From NCBI RefSeq assembly GCF_015751765.1, contig NZ_JADOTX010000001.1, positions 6,014,001 through 6,078,000 on the forward strand: a stretch of DNA of 64,000 nucleotides, written 5' to 3'. This DNA is from Micromonospora ureilytica. Lineage in GTDB: Bacteria; Actinomycetota; Actinomycetes; Mycobacteriales; Micromonosporaceae. The position numbers and the translations under genes were made by a program. Positions within the stretch are counted from its first letter, which is position 1; each line of letters starts with the position of its first letter. Below, one piece after another: positions 1 to 8,594 of this stretch. The notes under the pieces were generated by a model. That model had not been told where the DNA came from and did no database searches. It was given only the letters and a program-made list of their open reading frames with translations.

Positions 1-2160
1 CGGGTCCAGCGACGGGCGTACCCGGGCCCGTGCGGTCGACACGTGCTCGGCGGTGACCGTGGCGGCGGCGAGCGACTCCCGCATCGCGGCCAGCGCCGCC
101 TCGCGGACCAGCGCCGCGCAGTCTGCGGCGGAGAAGCCGGTCAGCTCGTCGCCGAGGGCGGACAGGTCGACGTCCGGCGCCAACGGCACCTGTCGGGACG
201 AGGCCCGCAGGATCTCCGCGCGGGCGGGCCCGTCCGGCGGTGGCACGTAGACCAGCCGCTCCAACCGGCCCGGTCGCAGCAGTGCCGGGTCGACCAGGTC
301 CGGCCGGTTCGTCGCGCCGACCACCACCACGTTGCGCAGCGTCTCGATCCCGTCCAGTTCGGTGAGCAGGGCGGCGACCACCCGGTCCGTGGTGCCACCG
401 TCGGTGGCCTGGCCGCGTACCGGTGCCAGCGCGTCCACCTCGTCCAGGAAGATCAGGGTGGGGGACGCCTCCCGGGCCCGACGGAACAGCTCACGGACCG
501 CGCGTTCGCTCTCACCCACCCACTTGGAGAGCAGTTCGGCGCCCTTGACCGACAGCACGTTGGCCCGCCCCGATCCGGCCAGCGCGGTGACCAGGTAGGT
601 CTTGCCGCAGCCCGGTGGCCCGTAGAGCAGAACGCCGCGCGGCGGCTGCACGCCGAGCCGGGCGAAGGTGTCCGGGTAGGTCAGCGGCCACAACACCGAC
701 TCGGTGAGCGTCTGCTTGACCTCGTCCAGGCCGCCCACGTCGTCCAGCGTGACCGAGGCCAGATCCAGTGTGGACGACGCCATCGTGGTGGGCCGGACCA
801 CCTCCCGCGCGGCGGTGAAGTCGGCCATCGACACCGTCGGTGTCTCCGCGGACTTCTGTCGCAGTGCCGCGCGTACCCCGGCCTCCCGGACCAGTGCGGC
901 CAGGTCCGCCGCGACGAACCCGGGGGTACGCGCGGCAACGTCGTCCAGCCGGACGTCGTCGGCCAACGGCACCTGCCGGGTCAGTACGGTGAGCTGTTCG
1001 CGGCGCAACGCCTGATCCGGAAGCGAGACGCTGATCCGCAGCGACAGCAGGTCGGGCGCGCGCAGTGCGGGGTCGACCGCCTCGGACCGACCGGTGGTGC
1101 AGACCACCGCGACGCCGGCGCGGATGCTCTCCGCGAGCACCTGACGGAACACCGTCGCCACCGGGCCGGGATCGTCCGCGGGTGCGAGCGCCTCGACGTC
1201 GGTGACCAGCAGCACCGCCGGCCCGCCGGCTCGGGCCGCCGTCGCGGCGACGCGCAACCGCTCGGCGGCGGCCTGACTGGTCAGCGCGGCCACCTCCGGC
1301 GCCCAGAGCGGGTGAACGCGGGCACCGACCCGGGCGGCCACCGCCCGGACCAGCGCCGACTTCCCGGAACCCGCCGGGCCGACGAGCAACACTCCCAACG
1401 AGATGGTGGTGCCGAGCCGGCCCAACACCTCCCGGTGGTGGAAGCCGAGGTCCAGCAGTTCGGTCAGCTCCTCGGCCTGGGCCCGCAGCCCGGGCAGCTC
1501 GTCCACGTCGGGCGCGTCCTCGACCCGAACCGGGTCGGCGCTCGTACCCGGCGCGGTGCCGACCGGGGCGGGCCCGCCGTGGGTGGTCCCGCCGTGCTCC
1601 CAACCGATCACCGTGCCCATGGTGACCAGCGCGCCGGCCGCCGGCTCGACAGTGACCACTGTGAGCAGGGTGCTGGTCCAGGCGAAACCGACGGTGTTGG
1701 CGAGGCTACGTCGCGCCGCCTCGACCAGGCTGCGGACCGAGGCGTCCGGCAGCACGTCCTGCGGCAGCAGCGACACGTCGTCACCGGCGGTGAGCACCTT
1801 GCCCAGCAGGGCGAGCCGCAGCATCTCCGGGCTGACCGCCGCGACGACCCCCGCCGGCCCGGCCAGGACGACGCGGCTCGCCGGCACCAACGGCACCGGA
1901 CTCACCCGCACCTGACCGCCGTCCCGCAGACCCAGGTTGCCCAACGTCAGGTCGTCGGCGTACAGCAGGGCGCTGCTCGCACCCGGCCCGGCCGCCGCCG
2001 CGATCCCGGCCGTCTCGCGGCGGCCGGCGAGGCGGACCGGGTCGCCGGGGCGCAGCCCCAACGCGGTAAGCGCCTCCGGGTGCAGACGCACGATGCCCCG
2101 TCGGGCGTCCAGCGCCGCCGGCCGCAGGCTCGCCGTCAGGGTCAGGTCGGGTTGCGCCAC
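1..2160 (-). CDS. CDC48/VCP-like AAA+ ATPase, 3' end outside the window
   Basis: At least 720 residues are present; the C-terminus lies beyond the window edge. The first 190 or so residues resemble a CDC48 N-domain, followed by two AAA+ modules. Walker A motifs GPAGSGKS (about 260-268) and GPPGCGKT (about 513-521) are visible, and the second module has an intact FLDEVDAL Walker B. The first Walker B-like segment reads LLVTDVEAL, lacking the usual acidic pair, so the second ring is probably the main ATPase. Proteins of this family unfold or extract substrates from complexes; the substrate is unknown here. The GTG start is chosen because TACGGT lies six bases upstream, a leaderless arrangement. 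It lies 37 bases after the small hypothetical gene and may also be read from the conservon operon. Confidence 0.88.
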   Translation of the reverse strand, partial: MAQPDLTLTASLRPAALDARRGIVRLHPEALTALGLRPGDPVRLAGRRETAGIAAAAGPGASSALLYADDLTLGNLGLRDGGQVRVSPVPLVPASRVVLAGPAGVVAAVSPEMLRLALLGKVLTAGDDVSLLPQDVLPDASVRSLVEAARRSLANTVGFAWTSTLLTVVTVEPAAGALVTMGTVIGWEHGGTTHGGPAPVGTAPGTSADPVRVEDAPDVDELPGLRAQAEELTELLDLGFHHREVLGRLGTTISLGVLLVGPAGSGKSALVRAVAARVGARVHPLWAPEVAALTSQAAAERLRVAATAARAGGPAVLLVTDVEALAPADDPGPVATVFRQVLAESIRAGVAVVCTTGRSEAVDPALRAPDLLSLRISVSLPDQALRREQLTVLTRQVPLADDVRLDDVAARTPGFVAADLAALVREAGVRAALRQKSAETPTVSMADFTAAREVVRPTTMASSTLDLASVTLDDVGGLDEVKQTLTESVLWPLTYPDTFARLGVQPPRGVLLYGPPGCGKTYLVTALAGSGRANVLSVKGAELLSKWVGESERAVRELFRRAREASPTLIFLDEVDALAPVRGQATDGGTTDRVVAALLTELDGIETLRNVVVVGATNRPDLVDPALLRPGRLERLVYVPPPDGPARAEILRASSRQVPLAPDVDLSALGDELTGFSAADCAALVREAALAAMRESLAAATVTAEHVSTARARVRPSLDP

Positions 2161-2166
2161 TGCCCG

Positions 2167-2172
2167 ACCGTA
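2167..2172 (-). promoter_or_regulatory. -10 element TACGGT, leaderless promoter of the AAA+ gene
   Basis: TACGGT ends six bases before the GTG start, so transcription would begin at or next to the start codon. Seen in sequence; promoter activity is inferred. Confidence 0.5.
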
Positions 2173-2196
2173 GCCGCCGACAGCCAGCCCCGCCGG

Positions 2197-2709
2197 TCAG
2201 CGACGCGGATCCAGCTCGTCCAGGAGCGTCGGGTCGCGTCGGATCAGCTCGGCCAACCGGGCCGCCGGGTCCGGAGTCAACCCGTCCGGGCCGGGCCCCC
2301 AGGCGGGCACCGTGCGGCCGGAGAGCGGCCAGGCCGGCGGGGGTTCCACAGGGGTCGGCGGGGGCACCGGCCCGACGGTGACGGCGGACCCGTCCCAGGA
2401 GACCCGCATCGGGTACGTCCGCCCGGCGTGTTCCACCTGCACGGTCACCGCCAGCCCGGGGTAGGCGCCGACGACCTGGCGGACCGCCTCGGCCACCTCC
2501 TCGACCGGCCCCCATCCCGCCACGTCGCCCGGCGCCTCCACCCCGGCGTGCCGCGGGTCGTGCCGGCCCGACCGGGTGTTGCGGGTCTCGCTGTCGAGGC
2601 CGGGCGGGCTCGACGGTGCGGTGGTGTCGTCACGGTCGGTGGCCCGACGGCGCGACGCCTCCTCACGTCGGGCCAGCCGGGCCAGCGTCTCGTCCAGGTC
2701 GCCCCTCAC
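2197..2709 (-). CDS. Hypothetical protein downstream of conservon
   Basis: 170 residues, soluble, Arg/Pro-rich, no recognised domain. It starts with an acidic/basic helix (GDLDETLARLARREEASRR) and has a compact middle part (about 70-115) ending in VSWDGSAVTVGPVPP. The GTG start is supported by a strong ribosome binding site (GAGGTGATC) just upstream, inside the 38-base gap after cvnD. Same strand and close spacing suggest it is the last gene of the conservon operon. Function unknown. Confidence 0.7.
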   Translation of the reverse strand: MRGDLDETLARLARREEASRRRATDRDDTTAPSSPPGLDSETRNTRSGRHDPRHAGVEAPGDVAGWGPVEEVAEAVRQVVGAYPGLAVTVQVEHAGRTYPMRVSWDGSAVTVGPVPPPTPVEPPPAWPLSGRTVPAWGPGPDGLTPDPAARLAELIRRDPTLLDELDPRR

Positions 2710-2747
2710 CAGATCACCTCTTCCCGCCACGGCCGGAGCTGGTCGGC

Positions 2748-3506
2748 TCAGGCCCTCCTGTCCCGGGTAGCGCGGTCCAGCGCGCGGTCCAGGACGACCA
2801 GTAGGGCATCCCGCACCGAGAGCCGGTCGCGGGCATCGAACTGCACCAGGGGTACATGATCGCCGATGGCCAGGGCCCAGCGGATCTCGCCCAGCTCCAG
2901 GGCCAGTCGCCCGTCGAAGGCGTTGACCCCGACGACGAACGGCAACCCGGCCCGCTCGAAGAAGTCGATGGCCGGGAAACAGTCGTCCAGCCGTGCGCTG
3001 TCCACCACCACCAGCGCGCCGAGCGCTCCCCGGGCCAGGTCGTCCCACATGAAGCCGAACCGGGTCTGCCCCGGCGTGCCGAACAGGTAGAGCTTCAGGC
3101 TGCGGTCGATCGTCACGCAGCCGAAATCCATCGCCACAGTGGTGGTGGTCTTGGTGGACCGGGCACCCGGGTCGTCCACGCCGATCCCGGCCGTGGTCAT
3201 CTCGGCCTCGGTGGTCAGGGGCGCGATCTCGGAGATCGCACCCACTGTGGTGGTCTTGCCCACCCCGAACCCACCGGCGACCAGGATCTTGACCGGGATC
3301 GGCGGTGCGGCCGGCTTACCGGCCGGCGGCGACATCGAACCCGTCTCGGACGAAGGCCGGTACGGCGGCGGCGCGGTCGGCGGTGGGCCGGCCCGCCCGA
3401 CAATCGGCCCGGTGCCCGGGGACATGCCGTAACGGGCGGCGGCGCTGTTCGCGGCGACCCCGCCGAGCGGGGCGGCCGGCCATTCAGGAGATCGCACGGA
3501 GTCCAT
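2748..3506 (-). CDS. cvnD: Conservon GTP/ATP-binding protein (CvnD-like)
   Basis: 252 residues. A small Ras-like GTPase-type protein with Walker A GGFGVGKTT at about 78-86, FGTPGQ as the G3-like motif, and VGVNAFDG as the G4-like motif. CvnD proteins form a membrane-associated complex with CvnA, B and C and are compared to eukaryotic G-protein signalling. The 70-residue Pro/Gly-rich N-terminal extension is longer than in typical CvnD proteins of about 190-200 residues. ATG at 3506 is chosen; a TTG one codon earlier is also possible. The start lies inside the end of cvnC (23-base overlap), so the genes are translationally coupled. Confidence 0.92.
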   Translation of the reverse strand: MDSVRSPEWPAAPLGGVAANSAAARYGMSPGTGPIVGRAGPPPTAPPPYRPSSETGSMSPPAGKPAAPPIPVKILVAGGFGVGKTTTVGAISEIAPLTTEAEMTTAGIGVDDPGARSTKTTTTVAMDFGCVTIDRSLKLYLFGTPGQTRFGFMWDDLARGALGALVVVDSARLDDCFPAIDFFERAGLPFVVGVNAFDGRLALELGEIRWALAIGDHVPLVQFDARDRLSVRDALLVVLDRALDRATRDRRA

Positions 3507-3966
3507 CAATCACTCGCAGGATGAGATCGGGGTCGACAGAGTCGTCGGTGTCGGTGACGTGCACGTCCAGGTGCCCGGCTGCGCGTAGGTCGCCGACCAG
3601 GACCCGCGTCACGCCGAAATGCAGTCGGGCGCGGGCCGAGATCTCGGCCACCGAGATCGGCTCCGCGCAGAGCGCGATGATCGTCTGAAGTTCCGGTGCC
3701 AGCAGGGCACCGGTTGAGCCGGCCCACCAGCCGCTGTCCGCGCGGACGGTCACCTGGGTCTCCAGCCCGATCGCCGGGTCGGCGCCCGCCACCCGCCCCG
3801 AGGTGAGCACGAACGGACGGGGGCCGGCCGGCTGGTCCCCGTCCGGCTCCGGCAGCGCCGGTGTCGCCGCCGCGCCGTCCCCGGTAGGGGGTGACGTGCG
3901 CAGGTACGGGCGGATCCGAACCCTGGGTTCCGGATCCGGATCCTCGCCGGCGACGTCGGGGGTCAC
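3484..3966 (-). CDS. cvnC: Conservon DUF742 protein (CvnC-like)
   Basis: 160 residues. The DUF742 signature region is clear: IRPYLRTSP near the N-terminus, then a winged-helix-like C-terminal part (LQTIIALCAEPISVAEISA and VLVGDLRAAGHLDVHV). DUF742 proteins are the third member of conservons and are thought to act with the roadblock and GTPase partners. The GTG start overlaps the TGA of cvnB in a GTGA arrangement. A Pro-rich insert sits at about 25-60. Confidence 0.9.
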   Translation of the reverse strand: MTPDVAGEDPDPEPRVRIRPYLRTSPPTGDGAAATPALPEPDGDQPAGPRPFVLTSGRVAGADPAIGLETQVTVRADSGWWAGSTGALLAPELQTIIALCAEPISVAEISARARLHFGVTRVLVGDLRAAGHLDVHVTDTDDSVDPDLILRVIDGLRAIS

Positions 3967-4436
3967 TGCTGAACGGCGTTCTTCAACTCGACGATCAGTC
4001 GCGGGGTCAGGGCGCCACCGGCCCGCCCGGCGAAGAGCGTCATCTCGTACGCGACGGTGCCCAGGTTCGCCGAACGGTCGGCGACCACCCCGAGCACGGA
4101 ACCGCTGCTGATCGCGCTGATCAGCAGGTAGCCGTCGGCCATGTCGACGATCACCCGGTTCAGGCCGCCGAGCGCGTACCAACTGGCGGCCCCACCGGCG
4201 AGGCTCGTCATCCCGGACACGACGGCGGCCAACCGCTCCGCGTTGGACCGATCCTTGATCGCCGACATGGCCATCAGCAGACCGTCCGAGGAGACCGCGA
4301 TCGCCTCCAGGACCCCTGCGGTGCTGGAGGTGAAGGAGTCCAGCAGCCAGTTGAACGTACGGGCCTCCGGGCTGAGGTCCCCAGTGGCGCTGGGCTGACT
4401 CTGGTCGACATTGTCGTGCAGGAAGGGGCTGGTCAC
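3963..4436 (-). CDS. cvnB: Roadblock/LC7 domain protein (CvnB-like)
   Basis: 157 residues, one roadblock/LC7 domain from about 20 to 130 (FNWLLDSFTSSTAGVLEAIA, then AVSSDGLLMAMS). Roadblock proteins dimerise and regulate small GTPases; in conservons this one pairs with CvnD. GTG start overlaps the stop of cvnA (GTGA) and its own stop overlaps the start of cvnC. Confidence 0.93.
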   Translation of the reverse strand: MTSPFLHDNVDQSQPSATGDLSPEARTFNWLLDSFTSSTAGVLEAIAVSSDGLLMAMSAIKDRSNAERLAAVVSGMTSLAGGAASWYALGGLNRVIVDMADGYLLISAISSGSVLGVVADRSANLGTVAYEMTLFAGRAGGALTPRLIVELKNAVQQ

Positions 4437-7057
4437 CGTGATGATCCTTCTTCGTTCCGGTGGTCGGGGCTGACTTCGCGGAGAGCGCGGGCGACGCCCG
4501 CCTCGAACTCGTTGATGAGGTCGCGGACCTCGGCCGGGTCACCGAGATGCGTACTGGGCGGTTGGCAGGCCGGGATGGCGGTGAGGTTCGCCCCCGGTAC
4601 CCGTCGGCTCAATCGGGGCCGTCCCGGCGCGGCATCGGCCGAGCCGCCAGCACGCGGCACCGTGGGGCCGGCGCCTCCCGGCGTGCTGGGCAGGTCGACG
4701 GTCGTGCCCGGGTCCACCACGGCCGTCCCGGCGCTGGCCGACGGGTCGCTGGCCGTCCGCGCCGACGTACCACCGAGGCCCGGTGCCACGTGCAGTTCGG
4801 CGCGGCGTACACCGGCCTGGAAGGCTTCGACCAGCGCGCGGGCGGCGGCGGGGTCCGCGCCGGTGGCGTCCACCGGCCGGGTCGTCGCGGCGGTGGCGTG
4901 CAGAGTGGCCCCGGGCACCCGCTGCCGCACCCGTGGCCCGGCCGGCTTGCCCGCCGGTTCCGGGCTCTGGGGTTCGGCAACGGCCGGCTCCGGCTGGTCC
5001 TGACCGAACGCGTTCCAGGACGGGCCGGCGTCCAGGCTGCGGGTGGCCCGGCTGAGCAGGTCCGAGTCGAAGCGGGCCGGCACGGCGGCGACGGCCGTCG
5101 CGCGGGGCCCCGCGCCGTGCTCGGGGTCGAGCGTCGCCGCCGTCGTACGCCGGTCCCGATCCGGCACCGAGGCGCGGGCCACGGCGGCCCCGGGGCGGTC
5201 GGCGCGGCGCAGCACCAGCGACGCCGACGGGATCTCCAGCTGTGCGGTCACCCCACCGCCGCCGGTGGCGGCCAGGGCAACCTGCCAGCCGTGCCGACGG
5301 GCCAACCGGCCCACCACGAAGAGACCGAGCACCTCGGTCGGGGCCAGGTCGAGCCGTTCCCGGCGGGTCAACCGGGCGTTCTCCTCGGCCAGCCGTTGCT
5401 CGCTCATGCCGATGCCGTGGTCCACGACGGTGAGCCGCGCACCGAGGCCGGACGTCTCGGCGGCCACCAGCACCCGGGTGTGCGGCGGGGAGAAGACTGT
5501 GGCGTTCTCCATCAGCTCGGCCAGCGCCAGGACGAGGTCACCGACCACCGCCGGCGCGGCCGAGACGCCCGCCGGCACCTGCACCTCCACCCGGGTGTAG
5601 TCCTCGATCTCACCGAGCGCCAACCGGACCACGTCGGCCAACGGCACCGGCGCGGTGTGCGCGTCGGCCCCGGCCGAGCCGGAGAGCACCACGAGGCTGC
5701 CGGCGTTACGCCGCAACCGGCTGGAGATGTGGTCGAGTCGGTAGAGGTGCTCCAGGCGGCCGGGGTCGGCCTCCTGCTGCTCGAGCCGGTCGATGAGCGC
5801 GATCTGCCGACCCACCAGGTTCTGGGTACGCCGCCCGACGTGGCCGAACATCTGCGCCACGTTGCGCCGGCCGGCGACCTGCCGCTCGACCAGCCGCGCC
5901 GCGGTGTTCTGCACCCGGTCGAAGGCCCGCGCCAGGTCGCCGATCTCGTCCTTGGCGCGGATGTCCACCGGTTCCAGCCGGACCGCTTGAGGTTTCTCCG
6001 CCTCGTCGTCGGTGACCCGGACCAGCTCCGCCTCGGCGACCCGGGCGACCCGGTCGGCCGAGCGGGTGAGTCGGGTCAGCGGCCGGGCCACCGTCCGCGC
6101 CACCGCCACGCCGAGCAGAACCACAAGCGTCAGGATCAACGCCGTCACGGCACCGACCAGGTACGCGGCGGTCAACGCGCGCCGCTGCTCGGCCGTCACC
6201 TCGGCGAGCACGTCGGCGACCAGCTTCTTCTCGACGAACTGACCGAGCCGGATCATCGTGCGGACGGCTGGGAAGAGCGCCTCCATCGGCACGTCGCGGA
6301 CCGCGGCGGCCGGGTCCCGGGCGCTGCGGACCAGGAAGTCGGGGCTGGTACGCGCGGCCACGGCGGCGTCGTTGAGCTGGGCCACCGTGAGCTGCTCGGG
6401 CGTGATCAGAGTGCGGAAGCGCGTGTTGTCGACCTGGAGCGCGGCGATGCACGCCACGTAACCGGCGGTGGTGTCCGGGGTGCCGACCGCCTTCACCAGC
6501 AGGCTCAGGGTGGCGCAGGCGCCCAGGCCCTCGTCGGCGCGGAGCAGACCGTCGAGGGCGAGAACCTGCCGACCCGGCAACGTGTCGGTGTCCACCCCGA
6601 ACATCAACCGCAGCGACGCGATGATCCCCATGTTGACCGGACCGAAAGCGTCCATCACCTGGCCCGGGTTCGCCGTCCGGGCCAGGACGGCCGTCCGCAG
6701 TTCGACGAGGCTGAACACCCCGTCGAGGGCGCTGTCGACCCGGTCGGTCAACGCGTCGCTGCGCGCCGCCCGTAGGTCGGCCACCCGGTCGTCCACGTCG
6801 GCGGACTTGCGGACCAGCTCACTCCGTTCGACCCGGCCGAGCAGGAAGCCGACGGAGAGGATGCGTTCCTGTTGGAGGTCCTGGACCAGGCTGCCAACCC
6901 GGCTGGCGAACCGTACCCGTTCGGCGGTGTCGCCGGCCCGCTGTGCCGCGGCGACCCGGTCGAGCATCACCGGCACGGCCAGGCCGACCATGCTGAGCAG
7001 CGGGATCACCACGAGCAACGCGAGCTTGCCGCGGATCCGGAGCCTACCGAGCAGCAT
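4433..7057 (-). CDS. cvnA: Conservon sensor histidine kinase with nitrate/nitrite-sensing (NIT-type) domain (CvnA-like)
   Basis: 874 residues. N-terminal membrane segment at about 12-33, extracytoplasmic NIT-type sensor domain at about 40-285, second membrane segment at about 290-320, HAMP linker, then a kinase core. The dimerisation region contains LDHISSRLRRNAGSL; the ATPase domain has ELMENATVFSPP (N box) and VDHGIGM (G1 box). About 270 residues of low-complexity Pro/Ala-rich tail follow, typical of CvnA. The start lies 14 bases inside the end of the upstream sensor-like gene. The signal sensed is unknown; NIT domains are named for nitrate/nitrite but this is not shown here. Confidence 0.92.
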   Translation of the reverse strand: MLLGRLRIRGKLALLVVIPLLSMVGLAVPVMLDRVAAAQRAGDTAERVRFASRVGSLVQDLQQERILSVGFLLGRVERSELVRKSADVDDRVADLRAARSDALTDRVDSALDGVFSLVELRTAVLARTANPGQVMDAFGPVNMGIIASLRLMFGVDTDTLPGRQVLALDGLLRADEGLGACATLSLLVKAVGTPDTTAGYVACIAALQVDNTRFRTLITPEQLTVAQLNDAAVAARTSPDFLVRSARDPAAAVRDVPMEALFPAVRTMIRLGQFVEKKLVADVLAEVTAEQRRALTAAYLVGAVTALILTLVVLLGVAVARTVARPLTRLTRSADRVARVAEAELVRVTDDEAEKPQAVRLEPVDIRAKDEIGDLARAFDRVQNTAARLVERQVAGRRNVAQMFGHVGRRTQNLVGRQIALIDRLEQQEADPGRLEHLYRLDHISSRLRRNAGSLVVLSGSAGADAHTAPVPLADVVRLALGEIEDYTRVEVQVPAGVSAAPAVVGDLVLALAELMENATVFSPPHTRVLVAAETSGLGARLTVVDHGIGMSEQRLAEENARLTRRERLDLAPTEVLGLFVVGRLARRHGWQVALAATGGGGVTAQLEIPSASLVLRRADRPGAAVARASVPDRDRRTTAATLDPEHGAGPRATAVAAVPARFDSDLLSRATRSLDAGPSWNAFGQDQPEPAVAEPQSPEPAGKPAGPRVRQRVPGATLHATAATTRPVDATGADPAAARALVEAFQAGVRRAELHVAPGLGGTSARTASDPSASAGTAVVDPGTTVDLPSTPGGAGPTVPRAGGSADAAPGRPRLSRRVPGANLTAIPACQPPSTHLGDPAEVRDLINEFEAGVARALREVSPDHRNEEGSSR

Positions 7058-8222
7058 CGAAAGCCCCCCACTGTGCGGTCTCCGGCTCGCGAACCGTCCC
7101 GGCCGGTTGCAGAGTCCTCGGCTCGCCGGCCGGCGGTTGCCAGGGGTCGAGGGGCAGCGGGGTATCGGGGCTCTCCGTGTGGGTCGCGGCCTGCGCGGCC
7201 CGGCGCCGGGCCCGGCGCCCGGCGGCGATCAGCAGCGCGGCGAGCCAGCCCAGCAGCAGCGCGGTGACGACTCCGGCCCCGACGGTCAGCCAGCGGTCCC
7301 GGTCGAGGCCATCGATGCGCTCGACCAGCAGCGCGTCCAGCTCGGCGAGGATGACCGGTTGCAGCTGGCGGGCAGCGCGGTGCGCGTTGAGCGCGGCGGC
7401 GCCCAACTGGCCGGGGTCCACCTTGCCGGTGTCCGGGCGTGGCGCGGAGTACGCGGCAAGCGCCTCCACCGACCGCTGGTAGGTGTCCAGCGGGGTCAGC
7501 ACGTTGGCGCCGAGGTCGGTGCTCTCCGAGCCGTCCACGGCCGAGCGCAGGTTGTCCACGACGTCGGTGGCGGGTGACAGGGCGGCCACCCGCAGGCCGG
7601 TCAGCTCCAGCAGGCCGCGGGGCTGCTCGGCGGCCGGCCGGCGGGCGACCAGCGTGCCGAGGTCGCCGAGCCGGCCGGCGGCCACCACTGCCTCGGGGAG
7701 TTCCTGGCCGACGCTGTCCTGCAGGAAGAACGAGTCGGCTTCCGGGTCGCGGACCAGCCCGGAGCTTTCCCGGACCTTCCGGTGCAGGGCCAGCAGCAGG
7801 TCGGAGACCTCCCCGTACGCCGTGTAGGCGGACAGAGGGTCGGCGGCGCTACGACCGCGCAACGCCTCCAGCTTGGCCCGTACGCCGGCCCAGCGTTCCT
7901 GGGTGAGCAGCTCACCGCCGATGCGGGCGTCCACCTCCGCGGCCACTTCGACCGCTTGGTTGAGCGCTTCGCGGGGTACCGGGCGAGCGTTCACCGCGGC
8001 GGATTGGGCCTCCACGAGGGCGTCGGTGACCGGGGCCAGCGCCTTGAGGTACTGCACTCCGAGCCGTTCTCGGGCGGCGAGGTCCCGGTCGTCGGTGGTC
8101 TGCCGCCAGTTCGTCGTGACGAGCAGGCCCAACGGCGCCAGCAGTGCTCCAATGAGCAGCAGGGGCAGCAGTCGGCCCAGCGTGGACGGCCGTCGACGGG
8201 CCCGCGGCGCGGGGACTGTCAT
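7044..8222 (-). CDS. Membrane-anchored sensor-like protein heading the conservon operon
   Basis: 392 residues. One membrane segment at about 15-38, a helical extracytoplasmic region of about 270 residues, a second membrane segment at about 308-332 and a short cytoplasmic tail. This copies the sensor half of the adjacent kinase but has no HAMP or kinase domain. ATG at 8222 is chosen for its good ribosome binding site (GGAGGAG). The 3' end overlaps cvnA by 14 bases, so the two are made together. Probably a co-receptor or signal partner for CvnA; that role is inference. Confidence 0.82.
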   Translation of the reverse strand: MTVPAPRARRRPSTLGRLLPLLLIGALLAPLGLLVTTNWRQTTDDRDLAARERLGVQYLKALAPVTDALVEAQSAAVNARPVPREALNQAVEVAAEVDARIGGELLTQERWAGVRAKLEALRGRSAADPLSAYTAYGEVSDLLLALHRKVRESSGLVRDPEADSFFLQDSVGQELPEAVVAAGRLGDLGTLVARRPAAEQPRGLLELTGLRVAALSPATDVVDNLRSAVDGSESTDLGANVLTPLDTYQRSVEALAAYSAPRPDTGKVDPGQLGAAALNAHRAARQLQPVILAELDALLVERIDGLDRDRWLTVGAGVVTALLLGWLAALLIAAGRRARRRAAQAATHTESPDTPLPLDPWQPPAGEPRTLQPAGTVREPETAQWGAFDAAR

Positions 8223-8360
8223 GTGTGTCTCCTCCGGCGTGGGGCGCGGATCGGCGCGGCGTCGGACTAGCCGACAAGTCCCGTGCACCGGACCGGAAAA
8301 CTAATCGAACCCTCCACTGGTCAGACCTCACTCGGCGAGTCAGGTTCGCGTCACTTCGAG

Positions 8361-8420
8361 CCATGTCACCATTTGTCCTCGTTACCGGCACGCTCTGTGT
8401 CGTCTGTGGGTGTGACATGG
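8361..8420. repeat. Widely spaced inverted repeat, possible operator pair
   Basis: CCATGTCAC and its exact reverse complement are separated by 42 bases, about four helical turns. This could be two half-sites bridged by a dimer, or chance. Confidence 0.35.
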
Positions 8421-8581
8421 AGGGATCGAGGTGGATATCCGAGAAAGATCGGAATTCACGGGATCCGAACTCAACTCACTGTGCCGCGTCGGACGTTGCG
8501 CGCTCGCACCCCACTGCGCACCGATCGGGGCAACCGGACGGACGTACGGCGGATCTCAGCCAACGCTCAGGCTGCGGGCCG

Positions 8582-8587
8582 TACCGT
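8582..8587 (+). promoter_or_regulatory. -10 element TACCGT, leaderless promoter
   Basis: TACCGT lies seven bases before the ATG of the hydrolase-ABC gene at 8595. Confidence 0.5.
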
Positions 8588-8594
8588 GTGCCGC

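Larger units (their letters stand above)
8223..8594. other. Intergenic region between the divergent conservon and hydrolase-ABC operons
   Basis: 372 bases with no convincing gene. It holds a 9-base inverted repeat (CCATGTCAC at 8361-8369 and GTGACATGG at 8412-8420, 42 bases apart) and an imperfect palindrome TCGGA-N10-TCCGA around 8450-8470. I cannot place the conservon promoter with confidence. Confidence 0.5.

Noticed and set aside
43..2859. Very long plus-strand open frame opposite the AAA+ gene
   Set aside because: Arg/Gln/Gly-rich composition, no domain, and it lies antisense to a gene with clear AAA+ motifs; typical high-GC shadow frame.
4460..6775. Long plus-strand frame opposite cvnA
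   Set aside because: Composition is that of an antisense shadow; the minus strand has a complete kinase.
8223..8594. Reading frame joining this region to the hydrolase-ABC gene
   Set aside because: Frame is open but lacks signal-peptide logic and start signals; the ATG at 8595 has a -10 element at leaderless spacing.
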